Assembly: GCF_000196795.1 (NCBI RefSeq)
Contig: NC_014259.1
Coordinates: 1,860,001-1,924,000 of the forward strand
Direction: 5' to 3'
Source: Acinetobacter oleivorans DR1
GTDB taxonomy: Bacteria > Pseudomonadota > Gammaproteobacteria > Pseudomonadales > Moraxellaceae
Length of the DNA: 64,000 bases
Position numbers and translations under genes: made by a program. Below the pieces are notes generated by a model. That model saw only the letters and a program-made list of their open reading frames with translations, ran no database searches and was not told the DNA's origin. Positions 60,238 to 64,000 of this stretch are shown here, in pieces (the stretch's first letter is position 1; each line of letters begins with the position of its first letter).

Positions 60238-60795
60238 ATGCCAACTTTAGAAAGATCTTCCAAAAAATTACATGTTATTCATACTGCAATAGAGCTGTTC
60301 AATCTCTATGGATTTCACAATACGGGCGTGGACTTGATTGCCAAAGAATCCAAAATTCCTAAAGCCACTTTTTACAACTACTTTCACTCAAAAGAGCAGC
60401 TTATTGAAAGGTGTGTATCTTTTCAAAAAAGCCGCCTGAAAGAAGAAGTGCTGGCAATTATTTACTCAAGCTGTTACCGAACCTCAAGCGATAAACTCAA
60501 AGAGATTATTGTTTTACATGTCAATTTTAATAGTCTGTACTATCTATTACTTAAAGCTATTTTTGAAATTAAAAAGATTTACTCTCAGGCCTACCAAATG
60601 GCAATTGAATATAGAAAATGGTTACTTCGAGAACTTTTTGATCTGGTTTTTAGTTTAGAGAACAACACACTAAAACCCGATGCCAATATGGTTTTAAACT
60701 TAATTGATGGTTTGATGTTCCAGATTTTAAGCTCAAATCGTTTGGATGAAAGGGATGTGGTGGTGGGGAGGTTTTTTGGTGGGATGGCTCATTAG
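60238..60795 (+). CDS. TetR-family regulator
   Basis: A 185-residue TetR protein: LHVIHTAIELFNLYGFHNTGVDLIAKESKIPKATFYNYFHSKEQLIER in blocks FNLYGFHNTGVDLIA and ATFYNYFHSKEQLI. The ATG after AACGGTAAAACG is used; the frame is open upstream across the hairpin but has no ribosome site. The ligand domain is unknown. No obvious target gene beside it. Confidence 0.8.
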   Translation: MPTLERSSKKLHVIHTAIELFNLYGFHNTGVDLIAKESKIPKATFYNYFHSKEQLIERCVSFQKSRLKEEVLAIIYSSCYRTSSDKLKEIIVLHVNFNSLYYLLLKAIFEIKKIYSQAYQMAIEYRKWLLRELFDLVFSLENNTLKPDANMVLNLIDGLMFQILSSNRLDERDVVVGRFFGGMAH

Positions 60796-60921
60796 TAACT
60801 TGAAGTTTTTTGCTGTTATAATTTTCAAATGGTGGAATACGCTAAAATAATTAGATTTAGTTTAATGCGCTGACTCAAGAATTATGTCATCTTCGAATAG
60901 CAATTATTTATAGAGAATTAG

Positions 60922-61584
60922 ATGGAAGAATTAATTTCTGCTACAGCAACAATACATGGTGCTCAGATTCAGGCTAATTATACACTTTGGGCAGCTGTCA
61001 TTGGGGGAATAATTAGTGGCTTAGCTTTAATAATTTCAATAAAACTTACAGCAGATTCTACTTTAAAAGCGCATAAAATTGATAAATTAGCTGAGGCAAA
61101 AAGAGATGTTTATCTGGATTTAGTCCGTAAGTGGCAAAACTTTATGATGGCAGTTTTTTCTTTCATTAGCGCAAATAAGGAAGTTTACGAAGAAAATTTT
61201 AGTTTAGCTTTAACCGAGTTAATTGCCTCTTTACATGAGGCCAGTTTTATTTCTGATCCGTTGACTAAAGAAAAAGTATTAGATTTTACAATGCAATTAA
61301 TTGAAGATTTATTCAAGATTAAACGCTATGGTACAGAGTTCTATGAGTTTGAAGGAAATGAACCTGAAAGACTGAGAATACAGATTGAGGTAATGGATTT
61401 TATGCGTGACTATGGAATTAAAGCTTTAGACTTGCAAAGAGAACTAAGGATTGAAATAGGATTAAAAGAGGATGAAATAGTAAATCAACGAATACTTAAA
61501 AAACAGAAAGAATTTTATGAGAATGTAAGAATAAAATTAAAATTTTTTTTGGAAAACAAGAATGAAGGAACTAAAGAAACTTAA
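60922..61584 (+). CDS. Hypothetical protein with one membrane span
   Basis: 220 residues, not recognised. Residues about 22-42 are hydrophobic (LWAAVIGGIISGLALIISI), with the N-terminus short and the rest charged and helical (repeated Lys/Glu; MDFMRDYGIKALDLQREL). Weak ribosome site (AGAGAATTAG). The region is AT-rich with Lys/Asn-heavy codons. A single-pass anchor with a cytosolic helical bundle is the best description. Confidence 0.65.
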   Translation: MEELISATATIHGAQIQANYTLWAAVIGGIISGLALIISIKLTADSTLKAHKIDKLAEAKRDVYLDLVRKWQNFMMAVFSFISANKEVYEENFSLALTELIASLHEASFISDPLTKEKVLDFTMQLIEDLFKIKRYGTEFYEFEGNEPERLRIQIEVMDFMRDYGIKALDLQRELRIEIGLKEDEIVNQRILKKQKEFYENVRIKLKFFLENKNEGTKET

Positions 61585-61689
61585 ATTTTTGTTAGAAGAA
61601 GTTCTAAGTTTTAAATTAAGCAGCGCAGTTATTTTAAAAGATTTTTTATTAACTATAAAAATATGATTAAAAGTAACTATAGGTAAAAT

Positions 61690-62037
61690 ATGATAAAAAA
61701 ATATTTAGTAAGTGGGCTATTTGTTTTAACTCTTGGTGTGACTGTCTATGCAAATGATGAAGTACCGCGTGTCCAAATTTCTAAATCAGGACCAAAAAAT
61801 CTAACAGCAGAAGCACGTATAAAACTTTATAAAAATGGTTCGTTTGACGTAGTTCTTACAAAGAGTAGTGGTGATCTGGAGCAAGATGAAAAAATTTTAA
61901 AAGCGATAAGAGCTACAAATTTTAAGATATTTCAAGAAAAGCTGAATCTTAGATATAAGAATCTGGATTATCCAGTTTACTTCAGTCAACCATTTATAAT
62001 TACACCTTCCACAGACAAAGTTAAAAATGAAGAATAA
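61690..62037 (+). CDS. Secreted protein with TonB-C-like domain
   Basis: 115 residues. Signal peptide YLVSGLFVLTLGVTVYA, cleavage before NDE. The rest (ARIKLYKNGSFDVVLTKSSGDLEQDEKILKAI) follows the TonB C-terminal-like pattern seen in small periplasmic energy-transfer relatives, where a conserved G-x-DxxI-x-A-I block recurs. It lies after a membrane protein in a short array of unknown genes. Confidence 0.6.
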   Translation: MIKKYLVSGLFVLTLGVTVYANDEVPRVQISKSGPKNLTAEARIKLYKNGSFDVVLTKSSGDLEQDEKILKAIRATNFKIFQEKLNLRYKNLDYPVYFSQPFIITPSTDKVKNEE

Positions 62038-62275
62038 CCATTCTTTATTTTTTATTAAGAACTTTACTTTGTACATGGGAAATTTTAGGTTGGCATGATA
62101 CTGGGAAAAGTATAAGTAAATTGCACTTTTGGCATTAGAGAAAGCCTATCAAAGATGTGGTTTTTATATTACACATCGCTTAAAAAATATACAGAAACCT
62201 CGCTAAAACGAGTTGGAATGCTACAAACGCGAATGATACTTTAAGTTTCACTCTTCCCAATAAGTGAGGTGAGCA

Positions 62276-62416
62276 ATGAAATTGTTAGCTTTGTTCAGTA
62301 TGGGAGTTGCAGCAAGTTATTGGTATAAAACTATAAAAGATAGCAAGCTAACTCTTCTGAAACCTAATTTTGATGAAATAGTAAAAAACTTTGTATTAGC
62401 AGAATTTAACACCTAA
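62276..62416 (+). CDS. Small 46-residue membrane-anchored protein
   Basis: MKLLALFSMGVAASYWYKTI then a hydrophilic tail (KPNFDEIVKNFVLAEFNT). Ribosome site GTGAGGTGAGCA precedes the ATG. One short hydrophobic stretch at the start. No family recognised. A terminator follows 26 bases after the stop. Confidence 0.5.
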   Translation: MKLLALFSMGVAASYWYKTIKDSKLTLLKPNFDEIVKNFVLAEFNT

Positions 62417-62441
62417 TACATACCGCTAATTTTAATTAAAT

Positions 62442-62472
62442 AAAAGCTCATCGGAAGGTGAGCTTTTTTGTT
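62442..62472 (+). terminator. Rho-independent terminator
   Basis: AAAAGCTCA / TGAGCTTTT, 9-bp stem, 8-base loop, T-run. Confidence 0.8.
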
Positions 62473-62574
62473 TTATAGATTTCAAATTTTCTTTTAATAA
62501 TAAAAAACACTCTAATGCACTTGTTTATTTAGTTGTTCTAAACTAACAATGCAGTAAAACAGGAGTGTTAAAGT

Positions 62575-62757
62575 ATGAAATCAATAAGTGAGTACATTCC
62601 TAATGAGGAGCAAGAAGAGGAATCGTTGATTACTGCAAAAATTGATTCAGAAATTGGAAAATTAAGGAAAAGAAGGGATGAACATTTACTATCCTATATT
62701 GATGAGGAGAAAAATATTAAGTATAAAATTCAAATAGAAAGTTCAACCAAGAGTTGA
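62575..62757 (+). CDS. Small hypothetical protein
   Basis: 60 residues, highly charged (NEEQEEESLITAKIDSEIGKLRKRRDEH), probably a helix or short coiled coil. ACAGGAGTGTTAAAGT precedes the ATG; GAGTGTT there can pair with AACACTC about 55 bases upstream, so the ribosome site may be masked. Function unknown. Confidence 0.5.
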   Translation: MKSISEYIPNEEQEEESLITAKIDSEIGKLRKRRDEHLLSYIDEEKNIKYKIQIESSTKS

Positions 62758-62908
62758 TATTCGATTAATAAAGCTTATCTATCCTAACCAATACGACTAA
62801 AAATTCCTGACCGTTTACACTAAATAAAGCTTCGCAAAATATCCTTATTTTGGGGGGATTTTTTCTATATGTGTTAAGCTGATCTTCATAAATTTATGGA
62901 TTATTACA

Positions 62909-63139
62909 ATGTTCATTTGTATTGGCGGTGATTTAGATGGTGAAGTTGTATATGACCGTGAAGGTACTTACTTTGAAGCCAGTGAAATAGATGTAAGTAA
63001 ACAATCAACATACAACCGCCAGAGTTACTTAGTGGGCGAAAATATATATCGTTTTTGGCTTTGTGCAGAATTATCTTATTTTGAAATTACAAAAATAGCG
63101 AATGATCACTTGGCGCAAAAACATCCCTATCTTTCATAA
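62909..63139 (+). CDS. Small hypothetical protein
   Basis: 76 residues, soluble, rich in aromatic and acidic residues (FICIGGDLDGEVV, YRFWLCAELSYFEI). The ribosome site is poor. No family named. An inverted repeat with G-U pairs (63157-63182) follows. The 275 bases up to the next gene show nothing else. Confidence 0.5.
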   Translation: MFICIGGDLDGEVVYDREGTYFEASEIDVSKQSTYNRQSYLVGENIYRFWLCAELSYFEITKIANDHLAQKHPYLS

Positions 63140-63156
63140 TTCAGATATTAAAAAAT

Positions 63157-63182
63157 AAGCCTGCCAATTATGGTGGGCTTAA
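63157..63182 (+). terminator. Weak hairpin
   Basis: AAGCCTGCC / GGTGGGCTT, 9 pairs (two G-U), loop AATTAT, no T-run. Confidence 0.35.
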
Positions 63183-63414
63183 TCTATCTAGGCGGAGTCG
63201 GCTAAATACTGGTTAAGTAAAAACAATTAAAAAAGCCCCTCATATCTGAGAGACTAGTCATATCAATTTTCTGGAATGAATGGCTGTAATTTCTTAAATA
63301 ACTAAACAAATCAAATTGATAAAAGTAGTTAATAGTATAATAAATCAGTGCACTAATTTATTCTTTATAGTAGCAGAGCCTCAAAACAACGTCCAAAGCA
63401 CTGTTAATAAGAAA

Positions 63415-63588
63415 TTATTTGTTATTAGGATCAGGTTGTTCATTATTCTCAGGCAGATCTTTTACTGTGCCTGGAACTTCTGAAGGTTGAGTTTCAGTAG
63501 GTGGTGTTGCAGGATGCTTGTTCATTTGAGATTTGATGATATTAGCGTGGTTAGTTGTATTTTGAGAAAAACTTTTAAAACCTGACAT
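63415..63588 (-). CDS. Small Pro/Glu-rich protein
   Basis: 57 residues: MSGFKSFSQNTTNHANIIKS then a disordered Pro-Glu-Asn tail (HPATPPTETQPSEVPG, PENNEQPDPNNK). GAAGATAAGAAG precedes the ATG. Composition suggests an unstructured protein; function unknown. Confidence 0.55.
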   Translation of the reverse strand: MSGFKSFSQNTTNHANIIKSQMNKHPATPPTETQPSEVPGTVKDLPENNEQPDPNNK

Positions 63589-63941
63589 TTTTATCTTCTT
63601 ATCTTCATTAGGGAGAGTTGATAGTACACTTTAAAGGCCTTTACATTGCGGTAGTTTTAAGACTCATGTGTGTTGATTTGTCCAAGAAAGGATCTTTATG
63701 TCGACAACTTATTTCATAAATAAAATCAATTATATATAACCTGTTGAGTCTTATCCTTTAAATTTTGAAATTGCCTTATCCAACTTTCAAGTAGGGGTAC
63801 ACAAAGTAAACATATATAATTTTTTTCCACGTTTTGGATTGATAGTTTTTTAAAAATTAATTCAATCTAGTTGCCTACAAAATATTCATAGTATAAAAAT
63901 ATCGTTGGGCATAATATGTATGATTAAATTGGAGCATATTA
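63589..63941. other. Intergenic, nothing recognised
   Basis: 353 AT-rich bases with no ORF of note and no clear repeat; presumably holds promoters for the genes on both sides. Confidence 0.5.
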
Positions 63942-64000
63942 ATGCTAAAAGAAATTACAATTATTGATTTCCAAGGTAAAGAAAAAAGAGCGCACGCAAA
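63942..64000 (+). CDS. Start of a gene cut by the window end
   Basis: ATG behind GGAG (spacing 7) opens MLKEITIIDFQGKEKRAHA and runs off the window. Product cannot be named. Confidence 0.5.
   Translation, partial: MLKEITIIDFQGKEKRAHA

Noticed and set aside
61562..61666. 34-codon ORF overlapping the end of the membrane protein gene.
   Set aside because: No ribosome site, AT-driven composition, and overlap by 23 bases with the previous gene; likely chance.
62090..62220. Fragment with reading frame LEKAYQRCGFYITHRLKN, suggestive of a transposase or replication scrap.
   Set aside because: Too short to assign, no terminal repeats or target duplication seen.

Overview
The window is AT-rich, gene-dense bacterial chromosome and reads as Acinetobacter, probably the calcoaceticus-baumannii complex. 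The basis is inference: low GC, a PcaU/PobR-type IclR regulator, benzoate-type MFS carriers next to an OprB-type porin, and many small redox operons with their own regulators. I see no rRNA, tRNA, intact insertion sequence or CRISPR array.

Layout. 1-6.1 kb: a branched-chain-amino-acid/amide type ABC importer (livG-livH-livM-binding protein-livF), preceded by an acyl-CoA-ligase relative that has lost its catalytic motifs. 6.1-10 kb: a SfnC/SfnR-like sulfur-acquisition pair behind a good sigma-54 promoter, plus a second sigma-54 activator. 10.2-27.6 kb: two parallel catabolic modules. Each has an IclR regulator, an aromatic-acid-type MFS carrier, KstD-like flavin dehydrogenases and NIPSNAP proteins. 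Together they also hold an SDR, an OprB-like porin, a shikimate-dehydrogenase-like protein and a dehydroshikimate-dehydratase-like TIM barrel. I infer uptake and stepwise oxidation/aromatisation of a hydroxylated alicyclic acid. A TetR/MFS efflux pair lies between the modules.

27.7-35.3 kb: a MerR-controlled island. Five promoters share one operator in a 19-bp spacer; they drive an ADC-like protein, a haloperoxidase-like hydrolase, an old yellow enzyme with a saccharopine-dehydrogenase-like partner, and a periplasmic and a cytosolic DJ-1 protein. It looks like an electrophile/aldehyde response. 35.3-39.2 kb: an NDH-2-like flavoprotein, an Rrf2 regulator with a Cys cluster, a metallo-hydrolase, and a TetR with a shared operator. 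39.2-45 kb: AraC divergent from an SDR-ADC-PF10118-OYE-PF10118 operon.

45.1-59.5 kb: three thiol/redox or TetR circuits. An HxlR regulator with a 25-bp box at three places controls an SDR-QOR operon, a hydrolase-hydrolase-SCP2-OYE operon and itself. A TetR with three 13-bp palindromes faces a crotonase-hydrolase-acyl-CoA ligase-GMC oxidoreductase operon, whose crotonase carries a lipoprotein signal. A QorR-like HxlR faces a qorB-like reductase across two tandem operators. A hydrolase pseudogene lies at 47.1 kb.

59.5-64 kb: accessory DNA with a highly structured, possibly phage-immunity-like RNA region, an orphan TetR and several small unknown genes.

The most interesting material is regulatory: nearly every local regulator has a readable operator, so at least two new multi-operon regulons (MerR and HxlR) can be proposed from sequence alone.
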